64,000 nucleotides of DNA from contig JBOEGS010000001.1 of NCBI GenBank assembly GCA_050633545.1, forward strand, positions 62,001 through 126,000. The letters are read 5' to 3'. The position numbers and the translations under genes are program-made. Below, piece by piece: positions 27,178 through 36,698 of this stretch (positions are counted from its first letter, which is position 1; each line of letters begins with the position of its first letter). The stretch is from Litorivita sp050633545 (GTDB lineage: Bacteria > Pseudomonadota > Alphaproteobacteria > Rhodobacterales > Rhodobacteraceae). A model generated the notes under the pieces. The model had not been told where the DNA came from. It saw nothing but the letters and a program-made list of their open reading frames with translations, and searched no databases.

Positions 27178-28338
27178 TTAGTTGCCTCCGCCGGTGGTGG
27201 GATTGGATTTGCGCAGCTCGCCAAGCGGCAGGTAAGGGACGACGCCTTGGCCGCTGTCGCCGTCGATGATGACTTTATCGACGTTGCCCAGAACCTCTTC
27301 CATGGTTTCCAGATAGAGCCGCTTGCGCGTCACTTCGGGGGCCTTTTGGTATTCGGTGAGAACGGCGGTAAAGCGGCTGGCCTCACCTTCGGCCTCGTTG
27401 ACCACACGGGCGCGATAGCCTTCTGCCTCTTCAAGCACCTGCGCGGCTTCACCGCGGGCGCCGGCGAGCACCTTGTTGGAATAGGCGTCGGCCTGTTTCT
27501 CAAGACGGTCGCGGTCCTGCTCGGCCGATTGCACGGCAAAGAAGGCCTGTTTCACGGTTTCGGGCGGATCGGCCTTGTCAAAGTTGACACGCACCACATT
27601 CACGCCGCTGTCATAGCTGTCGAGGGTGGTTTGGATCAGTTCCTTGAGGCGGTCGGCAATGATGCCGCGATCACGGTTGAGGATCGGAGCCAGTTCGGAT
27701 TGCGCGATGATCTCGCGCATCGCCGATTCCGACACGGCGCGGATGGTCATCTGCGGATCGCGCAGGTTGAACAACAGCTTTTCGGCGTCGTTGATGTTCC
27801 ACACGACCTGAAAATCGATGTCGACGATGTTCTCGTCGCCGGTCAGCATCAAGCCCGCTTCGGAGCCGCGCGCGCCCACGCCGATGTCTTCGGTGCGCTC
27901 GCTGGTGACCGAGATGACTTCGGCGGTGACCACGGGCCAAGGCGCAAAGTTCAAACCGGGGTTACCGATGCAGGGGCTGTTGCATTCGCCAAGGAACAGC
28001 TCGACCGACTGCTCTTCGGGCTTCACGGTGTAGAAGCTGGCAAAAGCCCAAAGGCCGATGGCGGCCAGAATGCAGATGCCGATGGTGCCGCGGGTGATGG
28101 CGGGGCCGCCTTGGGGGCCGCCCGCACCGCCGGTGCCGCGTCCGCCGCCATTGCCGCCGCGCCCGCCCATCAGGACGCGCAGCTGCTCTTGGCCTTTTTT
28201 CATCAGCTCCTCGATTTCGGGGATTTGCGGCCCGTCTTCGGGGGGGCGTTTGGGGCCGCGATTGTTATTGTCGCCGCCGCCTCCGCCGCCCGAATTGCCA
28301 CCGCCGCCGCCCCAAGGGCCGCCTGAATTTCCAGCCAT
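27178..28338 (-). CDS. hflK: FtsH protease activity modulator HflK
   Basis: A 386-residue partner of HflC. The cytoplasmic N-terminus is Gly/Asn-rich (about 1-30 and 58-80) as usual for HflK. One membrane helix follows at about 84-104 (GTIGICILAAIGLWAFASFY), then the SPFH domain (VKPEEQSVELFLGE, ENIVDIDFQVVWNI, LRDPQMTIRAVSESAMRE). The start at 28338 (MAGNSGGPWGGGGG) is preceded by AGAAGGGAAGAGG. Length is normal. Confidence 0.97.
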   Translation of the reverse strand: MAGNSGGPWGGGGGNSGGGGGGDNNNRGPKRPPEDGPQIPEIEELMKKGQEQLRVLMGGRGGNGGGRGTGGAGGPQGGPAITRGTIGICILAAIGLWAFASFYTVKPEEQSVELFLGECNSPCIGNPGLNFAPWPVVTAEVISVTSERTEDIGVGARGSEAGLMLTGDENIVDIDFQVVWNINDAEKLLFNLRDPQMTIRAVSESAMREIIAQSELAPILNRDRGIIADRLKELIQTTLDSYDSGVNVVRVNFDKADPPETVKQAFFAVQSAEQDRDRLEKQADAYSNKVLAGARGEAAQVLEEAEGYRARVVNEAEGEASRFTAVLTEYQKAPEVTRKRLYLETMEEVLGNVDKVIIDGDSGQGVVPYLPLGELRKSNPTTGGGN

Positions 28339-28464
28339 AAGCCTCTTCCCTTCTTTAACCTGTCTCGCCCGCGCTTGGCGGATTGCTGCCAACATGTGCG
28401 CGCGGGCGCTAATATTCAACCGTTTACCGGTCATTGCCGCGCCGCTTTTGCGCCGCGCCTTGGA

Positions 28465-29826
28465 TTATTTATGTGTGCGCGTCGGATTGCGCATGGTGAC
28501 GATCTCTTCGGCCATGGTCGGATGCACGGCGCAGGTGCGGTCGAAATCCTCTTTCGTCGCTCCCATCTTTACGGCGATGCCCGCCAATTGGATCATCTCG
28601 CCCGCCGCTGGCGCAACGATATGGCACCCCAGAACGCGGCGCGTGTCGGCGCAGACCACCAGTTTCATCAACACGCGGTCGGCGCGTCCGGCAAAGCTTT
28701 GCTGCATCGGCTTGAACGACGAGCAATAGACCTCGATAGGACCTGCGGCGCGGGCCTCTTCCTCGCTCAATCCCACGGTGCCCATTTCGGGCTGGGTAAA
28801 GATCGCGGTGGGGATCAGATCGTGATCGGGCTTGGTCGGGTTGCCTTTGAACACCGTCTCGACAAAGGCCATGCCCTCGCGGATCGCCACGGGGGTCAGA
28901 TTGGCACGGTCGGTGATATCGCCCACCGCATAGATCGACGGCACGGCGGTCTGGCTATAGGCATCAACCTCGACCTCGCCCTTGCGGCCCAAGGCAACGC
29001 CGACCTCGGTCAGCCCCATATGATCGGTGTTGGGCACGCGTCCGGTGGCAAAAAATACCTGATCAAAGGCCTCTTCGGTGCCATTGGTGGCCTTGGCGAT
29101 GATGTTTTCGCCATCTTTTTTCAGGCTCAAAACATCGGTGCCCAGATGCAGATCGATGCCGCTTTGGATCATCTCTTCGCTGACCAATCCGCGCGCCTCG
29201 TCGTCAAAGCCGCGCAAGATTTGCGCGCCGCGGTAATATTGCGTCACCTTGCTGCCCAGCCCGTTGAGGATACCGGCAAATTCGCAGGCAATATAGCCGC
29301 CGCCGACGATCAACACGCGCTTGGGCAATTGGTCGAGGTGGAAAATATCATTCGAGGTGATGCCCAATTCGGCCCCCTCGATCTCGGGTTTGACGGGGCG
29401 TCCGCCCATGGCCAAAAGGATATGTTTGGCGCTCTTTTGCGTGCCATCGGCCAAACGCACCGTATGGGCATCGACCACCGAGGCGCGTTGGTCGAAGGTT
29501 TCGACGCCGGAGCCTTTCAACAGGTTGCGGTAGATGCCTTCGAGGCGGTCCAATTCGCCCTCCAGCTTGGCGCGAAAGGCGCTCCAGTCGAAGCCGTCAT
29601 TGGTCAGCTTCCACCCGTAGGCCGCCGCATCCTCGCAGACCCCCGCATATTCGGAGGCAAAGACCATCAGCTTTTTGGGCACGCAGCCGCGGATCACGCA
29701 GGTGCCGCCATAGCGGTCCTCTTCGGCCAGCGCCACTTTGGCCCCTGCCTCGCCCGCTGCCACACGCGCCGCGCGCACACCGCCCGAGCCGCCGCCGATT
29801 ACAAAAAGGTCATAGTCGAATGTCAT
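28465..29826 (-). CDS. gor: Glutathione-disulfide reductase
   Basis: A 453-residue FAD/NADPH flavoenzyme that regenerates glutathione. It has the FAD Rossmann motif VIGGGSGGVRAARVAA (9-24), the redox pair Cys43 and Cys48 in GTCVIRGCVPKKL, the NADPH-side glycines VLIVGGGYIACEFAG, the FAD-binding AVGDITDRANLTPVA and the C-terminal catalytic His-Pro in CAVHPTMAEEI. The CVIRGCVPKK form is that of the plant/cyanobacterial/alphaproteobacterial group. The start follows the rpiA gene by 287 bases with no gene between. Confidence 0.95.
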   Translation of the reverse strand: MTFDYDLFVIGGGSGGVRAARVAAGEAGAKVALAEEDRYGGTCVIRGCVPKKLMVFASEYAGVCEDAAAYGWKLTNDGFDWSAFRAKLEGELDRLEGIYRNLLKGSGVETFDQRASVVDAHTVRLADGTQKSAKHILLAMGGRPVKPEIEGAELGITSNDIFHLDQLPKRVLIVGGGYIACEFAGILNGLGSKVTQYYRGAQILRGFDDEARGLVSEEMIQSGIDLHLGTDVLSLKKDGENIIAKATNGTEEAFDQVFFATGRVPNTDHMGLTEVGVALGRKGEVEVDAYSQTAVPSIYAVGDITDRANLTPVAIREGMAFVETVFKGNPTKPDHDLIPTAIFTQPEMGTVGLSEEEARAAGPIEVYCSSFKPMQQSFAGRADRVLMKLVVCADTRRVLGCHIVAPAAGEMIQLAGIAVKMGATKEDFDRTCAVHPTMAEEIVTMRNPTRTHK

Positions 29827-30113
29827 GGGATGCGCCTTCCAAGGTGGGTCAGTATCAGAGCGCCCTACCAATAATCTATCGCGCGCCGCTGTCCACCCCA
29901 TCGCGGCAATTTGAACGGTCTTGGCGGCGTCTCGGGGCGCAGGGATGCGCGCGGGCTGTCGCGCGGCCAACCGGTTTTGCCACGGGGCGGAGGCGACGGG
30001 CCAAGATCGGCCGATAGCGGCACATCTCGGTCCGCGCGGCGGCGGGTCCTTCGGGGCCGGATCGCGCAGCGGCGAGGGCGCGGTGTCCCCGTGCCGCCGC
30101 GCGCCCTAGCGCC

Positions 30114-30902
30114 TTAATCGAGCAGATCGGTGAACAGGTTGTCGCTTTCGAGGAAATCGAGCTTGTCGGTCGAGACCGTGCCCTCATTGATATCGCGCAC
30201 TTCGACGCGCCCGTCGCCATAACCGATGATCACCGCATCACAGATGTCGATAAACAGGCCGTTTTCCACCACGCCCGGCATCTGGTTGAGCACCATCGCC
30301 AATTGGCGCGCATTGCCGATGCGGTTCAGATGCAGATCAAGGATATGGTTGCCCTCATCGGTGAAAAACGGCACTTCGCCATTCATCCGCAAGGTCACAT
30401 CGCGGCCCAGAACATCCATGGAAATCAGCGTCTCTTCGACCAAGGCGCGGGTGGTTTGCCACCCAAAGGGGATCACCTCGATGGGCAGGGGAAAGGCGCC
30501 AAGCTGCCCGACTTCCTTGCCCACATCGGCGATCACAACCATCTGGTCCGAGGCGGTGGCGACGATCTTTTCTTGCAACAAAGCCCCGCCGCCGCCCTTG
30601 ATCAGGTTGAGATCACCGTCGAATTCATCGGCCCCGTCGATGGTCACGTCGAGCCATTTCGCCTCGTCGAGCGAGATCACCTCGATGCCGACCTCGCGGG
30701 CCAGTTCGGCAGTGCGCGTGGATGTGGGCACGCCGCGGATTTTGAGGCCCTCCTCGCGCACCATCTCGCCAAGGCAGCGCACCAGCCATGCGGCGGTCGA
30801 TCCGGTGCCAAGCCCGACACGCATGCCGTCCTCGACATAATCGCAGGCGCGTTTGGCCGCGACGAATTTGGCTTTATCGATGGGGGACAGTTCTCCGGGC
30901 AT
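30114..30902 (-). CDS. rpiA: Ribose-5-phosphate isomerase A
   Basis: A 262-residue enzyme of the pentose phosphate pathway that interconverts ribose 5-phosphate and ribulose 5-phosphate. Conserved blocks are VGLGTGSTAAWLV (about 29-41), TIDGADEFD (about 87-95) and LIKGGGGALLQEKIVA (about 99-114), with the catalytic Glu and Lys in the last. It lies upstream of gor on the same strand; the pair may share NADPH physiology, which is inference. Confidence 0.97.
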   Translation of the reverse strand: MPGELSPIDKAKFVAAKRACDYVEDGMRVGLGTGSTAAWLVRCLGEMVREEGLKIRGVPTSTRTAELAREVGIEVISLDEAKWLDVTIDGADEFDGDLNLIKGGGGALLQEKIVATASDQMVVIADVGKEVGQLGAFPLPIEVIPFGWQTTRALVEETLISMDVLGRDVTLRMNGEVPFFTDEGNHILDLHLNRIGNARQLAMVLNQMPGVVENGLFIDICDAVIIGYGDGRVEVRDINEGTVSTDKLDFLESDNLFTDLLD

Positions 30903-31008
30903 GGCGCATCTCCGTTATTGCACGGGTCTTATAGGCAATCACGTCGCGGGGGGCGAGAGGCTTTGCGGCGGAAAATCGCAGCGGCGCGCTTTTCCGGGAT
31001 CAAGACCG

Positions 31009-32118
31009 CTAGATCGCGGCAGTGCCGGCTGCGGCGGCATGAGCGTTTGGCAAGGCCAGCGCGGCGGGCGGCAGCGCGGCCTCTTGCATGCGTTTCCAAC
31101 CGGACGGTCCGATCAGGGCGCGCGCGGGTGTCCATTGTGCGGCTTTGGCTTTGCTGCGTTCGGCGGCGGTCCGCGCCGGATGCAGCACATCCGCCAGATC
31201 GGGGCAAAGCGCCAGAACCGCCGCGCGGTTTGTCGGGGTCAAGGCGCGCAGTGCAACCGGACCGGGCAACATGCTCTCGACTGGCGCGCCTTCGGCAAAC
31301 AGCACTTCGTGGCGCGCCAAAAGCAGATGATAATAGACCACCTCCGTGCAGGGCGCGGGGCCGATCCCCGCCGTGCCGATGAGCGATTTGACCGGCGTAA
31401 GGCATTCGCCCGAGCGGCCTTTTTGCACGCGGCTGCCCGCCAAACGGCGCAGCACCCGATGTTGCGGTGACAAGAACAAATCGCGGGTGTTTTCCAAGGC
31501 CAAGGCGGGCACGCGCACCGGCGCGGTCGCTGCGCGCCCCGAGGCCCGCTGTGTCCCCACCCAAATGAGCGGCTGCACGCCGTGATCCATGGTCAGCACC
31601 CGATCGCCCGCGCGCAGATCCTCGACCAAGGCCGGACCGCGCGCCGTGGCAATGCGCGTGCCTGCGGTGAAACAGACCGCAAGATTGCTATAGGCCACCA
31701 CCGGATCATTGCTGTCGATCGCGATGATTTCATAGGTGATCCCCTCATGCAGCGGCCCGTTGGTGGCAATGGCCTCGACCGAGACGCCGAATTCGACGAT
31801 ATAAATGGTGACTTCTTCGGCGGGGTCGGTGCTGCCCACGGGACGCACGATATAGGAATATTCGGTTTCGACGTTCTGACCGGCAGAAAAGCTCTTCCCG
31901 TTGACGGTGATGCCGGAGGCCAGATTCTGCCCGCCGTCGCCATCTTCGAAGATGGCCTCGTTGTCATTGAGCGTCGCCTGCACCCAGGTCGCGCCAGGGG
32001 CGAGTGTAAAGGTCGTCGCGCCGACAGAACTGCCATTCCCGGTTGTGCCGGATCCGAAGGGATCAGGGCCGGACACCACGAGATCGTTGTAGCCGATCAG
32101 TCCGAATGTATATGGCAT
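31009..32118 (-). CDS. Hint-domain protein
   Basis: A 369-residue protein. Residues 1-145 form a beta-rich Gly/Thr/Asn N-terminal region without obvious signal peptide. A Hedgehog/intein (Hint_2) domain starts at Cys149 (CFTAGTRIATARGPALVEDL), continues with GDRVLTMDHGVQPLIWVG and LFLSPQHRVL (His220), and runs to about 290. The block order fits Hint proteins that are abundant in Rhodobacterales. Cys149 could start autoprocessing, but there is no following extein-like domain of known type. The tail is Ala/Pro-rich. Confidence 0.87.
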   Translation of the reverse strand: MPYTFGLIGYNDLVVSGPDPFGSGTTGNGSSVGATTFTLAPGATWVQATLNDNEAIFEDGDGGQNLASGITVNGKSFSAGQNVETEYSYIVRPVGSTDPAEEVTIYIVEFGVSVEAIATNGPLHEGITYEIIAIDSNDPVVAYSNLAVCFTAGTRIATARGPALVEDLRAGDRVLTMDHGVQPLIWVGTQRASGRAATAPVRVPALALENTRDLFLSPQHRVLRRLAGSRVQKGRSGECLTPVKSLIGTAGIGPAPCTEVVYYHLLLARHEVLFAEGAPVESMLPGPVALRALTPTNRAAVLALCPDLADVLHPARTAAERSKAKAAQWTPARALIGPSGWKRMQEAALPPAALALPNAHAAAAGTAAI

Positions 32119-32409
32119 AGTCCGCCGCCCCCTTTTCGCCCGCCCAAGGACTTACCGCAGGGAAATTTACGACAAGTGAATGGGTGATTTTGAGAAAAAT
32201 TGAATGGAATCTGGAATTTATCCATTCGGTTCATTTGGCGGGCGGGGCGAGGCGACCATTCGCAAACCCCGCAAACCCTCCGAGCGAGACAGGAGTGGCT
32301 CAACTCTCACGCGTGGGCAAAAAATGGCGCACACGCACAAATGAAGTGTTGCGCGATGCAAGTCACACGCATAGGGTGAGTGAAAGATCACACGCTTAAG
32401 GTGAATCAC

Positions 32410-33369
32410 ATGACGCAAGACAAACCCATGTTCGGCATTTTCCTGATGCTCCTGTTTTGCATCATGGCGCCCTTTGGCGATGCGGTCGTAAAACTCATCG
32501 GCGAGCGGGTCGCTTTGGGCGAAATGCTGGTGGTGCGTTTTGCGGTTCAAGCGGTGATTTTGATCCCGATTGTCGCGATGACGGGCCGCAAATGGCGGAT
32601 GAGCGGGCGGGTGCTCTGGCTGACCTTGCTGCGCACGGTTTTGCATATTGTTGCCATCGGCTTCATGTTCACGGGCTTGCAATATCTGCCCTTGGCCGAT
32701 GCGGTGGCGATTACCTTTGTCATGCCCTTCATCATGATGCTCTTGGGCCATCACTTCTTGGGCGAAGAGGTCGGGCACCGCCGTCTGGTCGCATGTCTGT
32801 TCGGCTTTGCCGGCACGCTTTTGGTGATCCAGCCGAGCTTTGTGCAATTCGGATGGGCGGCTTTGCTGCCGCTGGGTGTGGCGCTGACCTTCTCGGCCTT
32901 TGTTCTGGTCACCCGCCAGATCGCCAAAGAAACCGATCCGATCGGCTTGCAAGCCGTCTCTGGCCTGATGGCCACGGTGATGATCTTGCCGGTGCTTTTA
33001 ATCGGCGCGGCCAATGAGGTCACGCTGTTCAACATCGCGGTGTTCGAGCTGAGCGCGCCTGATGCTATGACTTGGGCGCTGCTGATCGGCGCGGGTCTGT
33101 TGGGCTCCTTCGCCCATCTGATGATGACCTGGGCTCTGCGCTATGCGCCCTCGGCCACGCTGGCGCCGATGCAATATCTGGAAATTCCCTTTGCCACTTT
33201 CTTCGGCTTTGCGATGTTCGGCACATGGCCGAACCAATTGGCCACGGTCGGCATTGCCATGACCATGACCGCCGGTCTGTTCATTGTCCTGCGCGAGCAG
33301 TCCAGCGCCCGCAAGCAGAGCCGCGAAGAGATGATGGAAGCAGAGGCAGCGCAGCACGCGGCAGAATAA
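32410..33369 (+). CDS. EamA/DMT-family transporter
   Basis: A 319-residue membrane protein with ten helices in two EamA repeats (VALGEMLVVRFAVQ, YLPLADAVAITFVMPFI, LLGHHFLGEEVG; second repeat PSATLAPMQYLEIPFATFFG). Similar to RhaT/S-adenosylmethionine-type or riboflavin-type exporters, but the substrate cannot be read. The ATG at 32410 follows AAGGTG with seven bases; an upstream ATG at 32380 lacks a ribosome site. The last 89 bases overlap the end of thiN on the other strand. Confidence 0.88.
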   Translation: MTQDKPMFGIFLMLLFCIMAPFGDAVVKLIGERVALGEMLVVRFAVQAVILIPIVAMTGRKWRMSGRVLWLTLLRTVLHIVAIGFMFTGLQYLPLADAVAITFVMPFIMMLLGHHFLGEEVGHRRLVACLFGFAGTLLVIQPSFVQFGWAALLPLGVALTFSAFVLVTRQIAKETDPIGLQAVSGLMATVMILPVLLIGAANEVTLFNIAVFELSAPDAMTWALLIGAGLLGSFAHLMMTWALRYAPSATLAPMQYLEIPFATFFGFAMFGTWPNQLATVGIAMTMTAGLFIVLREQSSARKQSREEMMEAEAAQHAAE

Positions 33370-34009
33370 GCAACATGCAAGGCGCGTCGACCTCGATCTC
33401 GACGCGGCACAGGGCGCCCTGCCTGCTCGTTTCCCCCATGCGGCCCGCCGCCCGCACCACTTCATTCGAAGTTCCGATCCGCCCCTGCGGCGAAAACGCG
33501 ATCCCCTCGATAGGCCAGCGCAGCCCGCTGGAGCGCCCGCGCACCTGCCCCATCGGATAAAGCGACAGCCGCATCCCCTCGGGCAGGTCCAGCGCCAGAG
33601 CGGGCGGCGCCAGCATCACCAGATCGCTTTTCCCCAGCACGATGCAAGGCCGCTCTGCCCGCGCCATCAAGCCGCTATAGACCGCCAGTTGATGATCGAT
33701 GCGCGGGCCGGAAAACCCCGCCGCAAGGATCAAGGGTGCGTCGACATTGCGCAGGGCCTTGTCGAAATCGGTGCTGTCTTGTTCGGGGATATGATGCAAT
33801 CGCGCGGCGGGCACATGGGCGCGATCCGCGCCGATACTGTCCAGATCACCGATCACCGCCTCGGGCATCACGCCGCGCGCCCGCACATGCCGCAGGCCGC
33901 CATCGACCGCCACCACATGCGGCGCGATGGCCCGCGCCTCATCCCATAGCCCTTCGGGCAACGCTCCGGCCCCGACCAGCAGGATTGGTTCCAATTTGTG
34001 GACAATCAC
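33281..34009 (-). CDS. thiN: Thiamine diphosphokinase
   Basis: A 242-residue enzyme making thiamine diphosphate from thiamine and ATP. It has AVDGGLRHVRARGVMPEAVI, GDLDSI (54-59), DSTDFDKAL (78-86) and a later GIAFSPQGRIGTSNEV in the thiamine-binding domain. The usual end of the family lies near VEIEVDAPCMLLILP; the last 30 residues are an unusual extension reading over the 3' end of the convergent transporter gene. No TPP riboswitch is seen in front. Confidence 0.9.
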   Translation of the reverse strand: MIVHKLEPILLVGAGALPEGLWDEARAIAPHVVAVDGGLRHVRARGVMPEAVIGDLDSIGADRAHVPAARLHHIPEQDSTDFDKALRNVDAPLILAAGFSGPRIDHQLAVYSGLMARAERPCIVLGKSDLVMLAPPALALDLPEGMRLSLYPMGQVRGRSSGLRWPIEGIAFSPQGRIGTSNEVVRAAGRMGETSRQGALCRVEIEVDAPCMLLILPRAALPLLPSSLRGSACGRWTARAGQ

Positions 34010-34159
34010 GTCAAACTTCCGCTTCTATTGGCCTCGTTAACGACAACGCCACATTCTTGCCATGAAATGATACGGTAAATATCGCAGATTCGATCAGAAA
34101 TCGACTTGGCCTTCATGGTAAACCAATTCCTAGCAGGCAACCGCAAAGCGAGCTAGATA

Positions 34160-36616
34160 ATGATTAATACGAGCAAAATTCTCACGGTCTCCTACGGCAC
34201 ATTCTCGTGCACCTTGGAGGGCTTTGACGATTCTTTTAATACTATGAAGGCCATCGCGGAGTATTTCCGCGATCTGGCATCCGATGACCGCTATTTCGGT
34301 GCAGAGCCCCCCACCCCCGATGCCGAGATGCTGGCACGTATCGCCGAGCGCGAAATCGAGCGCCGCGTCGAGGCCTATATGGATAAGGGCAACATCGTGC
34401 TGCGCACCGGCGCCGATAAGGCCGCCGTTGCCGCGCCGCTCGCCGCGCCTGTGCCCGCACCTGCACCGGCCGCCGCGCAAGAGGCCGCCGCGCAAGAGAC
34501 CGCCGTGCCTCAAAACGAACAGCCGCAAGCGCCCGCTGCCGCCGCCGTGGAAGCCCCCGTGGAAGCCTCCGTGGAAGCCGCCGCAGAGGCCGCCCCCGAG
34601 ATTGCCGAAGATTCGGTTGCCGAAGAGGTCAGCGCCGTAGAGATCGAGACCCCCGAGGTTGAAGCCCCCGCCGAGACAGGTGCCGAAGCACCGGCCGAAG
34701 AGGTCGCCGAGGCCGAAGAAGCCATCGACGAGGACGTCGCTGCCGAGGCAGAGGTCTCCGAGGCCGAGGCCGAAACAGAGGTCAAAGCAGAGCCCGAAGC
34801 CGAAGCCGAGCCTCTTGCCGAGCGCGCCCAGCAAGAGCAAGCCCCTGCCGAAGTGGCGCAAGCCGAGGCCGAGTTGCCCCGCGACGAGGCGGGCGAGACC
34901 GCGGTCGCCGCGCAAGAGGATGACACCCGCGAGGATGCACAAGAGAGCGCGCAAGACGATGAGGCCCTGACCCTCGCGTCGATCGCCGCCCGCGTGGCCA
35001 AACCCGCGCCTGCGGACACCGCCGCCAAGGACGAAGCCACCGCGCCTCACACCCCCGTATCGCATCCCGATCAAAACAGCGTTGCCGCCAAGCTGCAGCG
35101 CATCCGCGCCGTGGTCTCCAAGACCGAAGCCGAGGCCGAGGGCGAAGCCGCCTATATCGAGGATCAGCACGCCGAGGCCGAGATCGCGCAAAGTGCCGAA
35201 GATGATGCCCCCGCTGCCACCGAGAAAGCCGATGACGTCTCGTCGATCCTTGCGCGTTTGAGCCGCGAGCGTCAGGCCGAGGCCGAAGCTGCGCAAGACA
35301 GCGATGCGGCAAATCCGGGCGAAATCGACGCCCCCGTATCGGAAGAGGACGAAGATTATCATCCCGCGCAAGCGCTAGACGCCGATGAAATCATCGAGGT
35401 CCCTGCGCTTGATGCCGCGCCCGCCAGCGACAGCTTTGCCGATCTGGCCGATGCGTTGATCGCCGATGAAGCCCGCAGCAATGACACCCCCGATGAGGAG
35501 GTCGACGACGAGGCCTATATCGAGGTCGAGGAAATCGACCTGCCCGAAGACGGCGAGAGCGCCGAAGGCGACGGGCCGCAAACACAGCCCCTGCGCGCCC
35601 GTGTGATCCGCATGAAGCGCAGCGAGTTTGATGCCGCTTTGGCTGCGGGCCAAATCGAGGAAGCCTTCGACGAGGATGACGCCAAGGACGAAGCCGAATT
35701 GATCGCCCCTGCCGATGACGCCGATGTGCTTGACGAGGCCTCCAGCCTCAGCGCCGCCGATGAGGCCGAGTTGCAGCGCGAGTTGGCCGCTGTCGAAGCC
35801 GATCTGGATGACACATGGGAGGCCGAAGAGGCGCAGATCGTCGAAGAGGATACCCAAGCGCGCGCCGAAGACGGCGCCGCACTGGCCGAGGCGCGCTCTG
35901 ATCAACCTTCTGGCGCGCTGCGTTTGCGCGAAAGCGAACCGGACCTGAACCGGATGCTGGAGAAGGCCGAAACCCAAATGGACGAGCCGGACGGATCGCG
36001 CCGCCGCAATGCCATCGCGCATCTGCGCGCCGCTGTCGCCGCCACCAAAGCAGAGCAACGCGCGGGCACCTCGCTCAAGGAAGAGCGCAAGGACGATGCC
36101 TATCGCGGTGATCTGGCCGATGTGGTGCGCCCGCGCCGCCCGCAAGCTGCGACAAGCACAGAGCGCCCCGCGCGTCCCAGCGAGGCGCGCCCTGCGCCGC
36201 TCAAGCTGGTGGCCGAGCAGCGCGTTGATGTCGCCTCCGAACCCGTGCGCCCGCGCCGCATTTCGGTCGCCGAAATCGCCGCCGAGCAACCCGCCCCCAC
36301 TGCCGAAATCTCGCAAGCGCTTGAAAAGGCAGGAAGCTTTGCCGAATATGCAGAAACCGTCGGCGCCACAAAGCTGCCCGACCTGCTCGAAGCGGCGGCG
36401 GCCTATTTGTCGTTTGTCGAAGGCATGGAGCAATTCTCGCGCCCGCAACTGATGACCAAAGTGCGTCAGGCCGACCCAGAGGAGTTCAGCCGCGAAGACG
36501 GGCTGCGCTCCTTTGGCCAACTGCTGCGCGCGGGCAAAATCCGCAAGATCAAAGGCGGGCGGTTCGAGGTTTCCGAAGAGATCGGCTACCGCCCAAGCGA
36601 GCGCGAGGCGGGTTAA
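34160..36616 (+). CDS. Large acidic, mostly disordered protein of unknown function
   Basis: An 818-residue protein in three parts. Residues 1-75 are a compact conserved-looking domain (MINTSKILTVSYGTFSCTLE, FRDLASDDRYFGAEPP). About 85-690 is low complexity with very many Ala, Glu and Asp and scattered Lys/Arg-rich short segments (LQRIRAVVSKTEAEAEG, ARVIRMKRSEFDAAL, DVSSILARLSRERQAE). About 715-818 is a folded C-terminal domain (FAEYAETVGATKLPDLLEAA, FSRPQLMTKVRQADPEEF, GLRSFGQLLRAGKIRKIKGG). I do not know the family name; similar proteins occur across Rhodobacterales. No signal peptide, so probably cytoplasmic. It might be a scaffold; that is inference. Confidence 0.9.
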   Translation: MINTSKILTVSYGTFSCTLEGFDDSFNTMKAIAEYFRDLASDDRYFGAEPPTPDAEMLARIAEREIERRVEAYMDKGNIVLRTGADKAAVAAPLAAPVPAPAPAAAQEAAAQETAVPQNEQPQAPAAAAVEAPVEASVEAAAEAAPEIAEDSVAEEVSAVEIETPEVEAPAETGAEAPAEEVAEAEEAIDEDVAAEAEVSEAEAETEVKAEPEAEAEPLAERAQQEQAPAEVAQAEAELPRDEAGETAVAAQEDDTREDAQESAQDDEALTLASIAARVAKPAPADTAAKDEATAPHTPVSHPDQNSVAAKLQRIRAVVSKTEAEAEGEAAYIEDQHAEAEIAQSAEDDAPAATEKADDVSSILARLSRERQAEAEAAQDSDAANPGEIDAPVSEEDEDYHPAQALDADEIIEVPALDAAPASDSFADLADALIADEARSNDTPDEEVDDEAYIEVEEIDLPEDGESAEGDGPQTQPLRARVIRMKRSEFDAALAAGQIEEAFDEDDAKDEAELIAPADDADVLDEASSLSAADEAELQRELAAVEADLDDTWEAEEAQIVEEDTQARAEDGAALAEARSDQPSGALRLRESEPDLNRMLEKAETQMDEPDGSRRRNAIAHLRAAVAATKAEQRAGTSLKEERKDDAYRGDLADVVRPRRPQAATSTERPARPSEARPAPLKLVAEQRVDVASEPVRPRRISVAEIAAEQPAPTAEISQALEKAGSFAEYAETVGATKLPDLLEAAAAYLSFVEGMEQFSRPQLMTKVRQADPEEFSREDGLRSFGQLLRAGKIRKIKGGRFEVSEEIGYRPSEREAG

Positions 36617-36646
36617 GCCCCGCGCGCCAGCGCCCCGCAAGACCGC

Positions 36647-36677
36647 AAAAGGCCGGCCCCACGAGGCCGGCCTTTTT
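36647..36677. terminator. Bidirectional terminator
   Basis: AAAAGGCCGGCC (36647-36658) and GGCCGGCCTTTT (36665-36676) form a perfect 12-bp stem with a six-base loop, between the 818-residue protein gene and the convergent DUF2842 gene. Confidence 0.92.
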
Positions 36678-36698
36678 CATTTGAATATCGCGACCGGA

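Noticed and set aside
33990..34159. A TPP riboswitch before thiN
   Set aside because: I looked for the CUGAGA and ACCUGA motifs in the thiN leader and did not find them.
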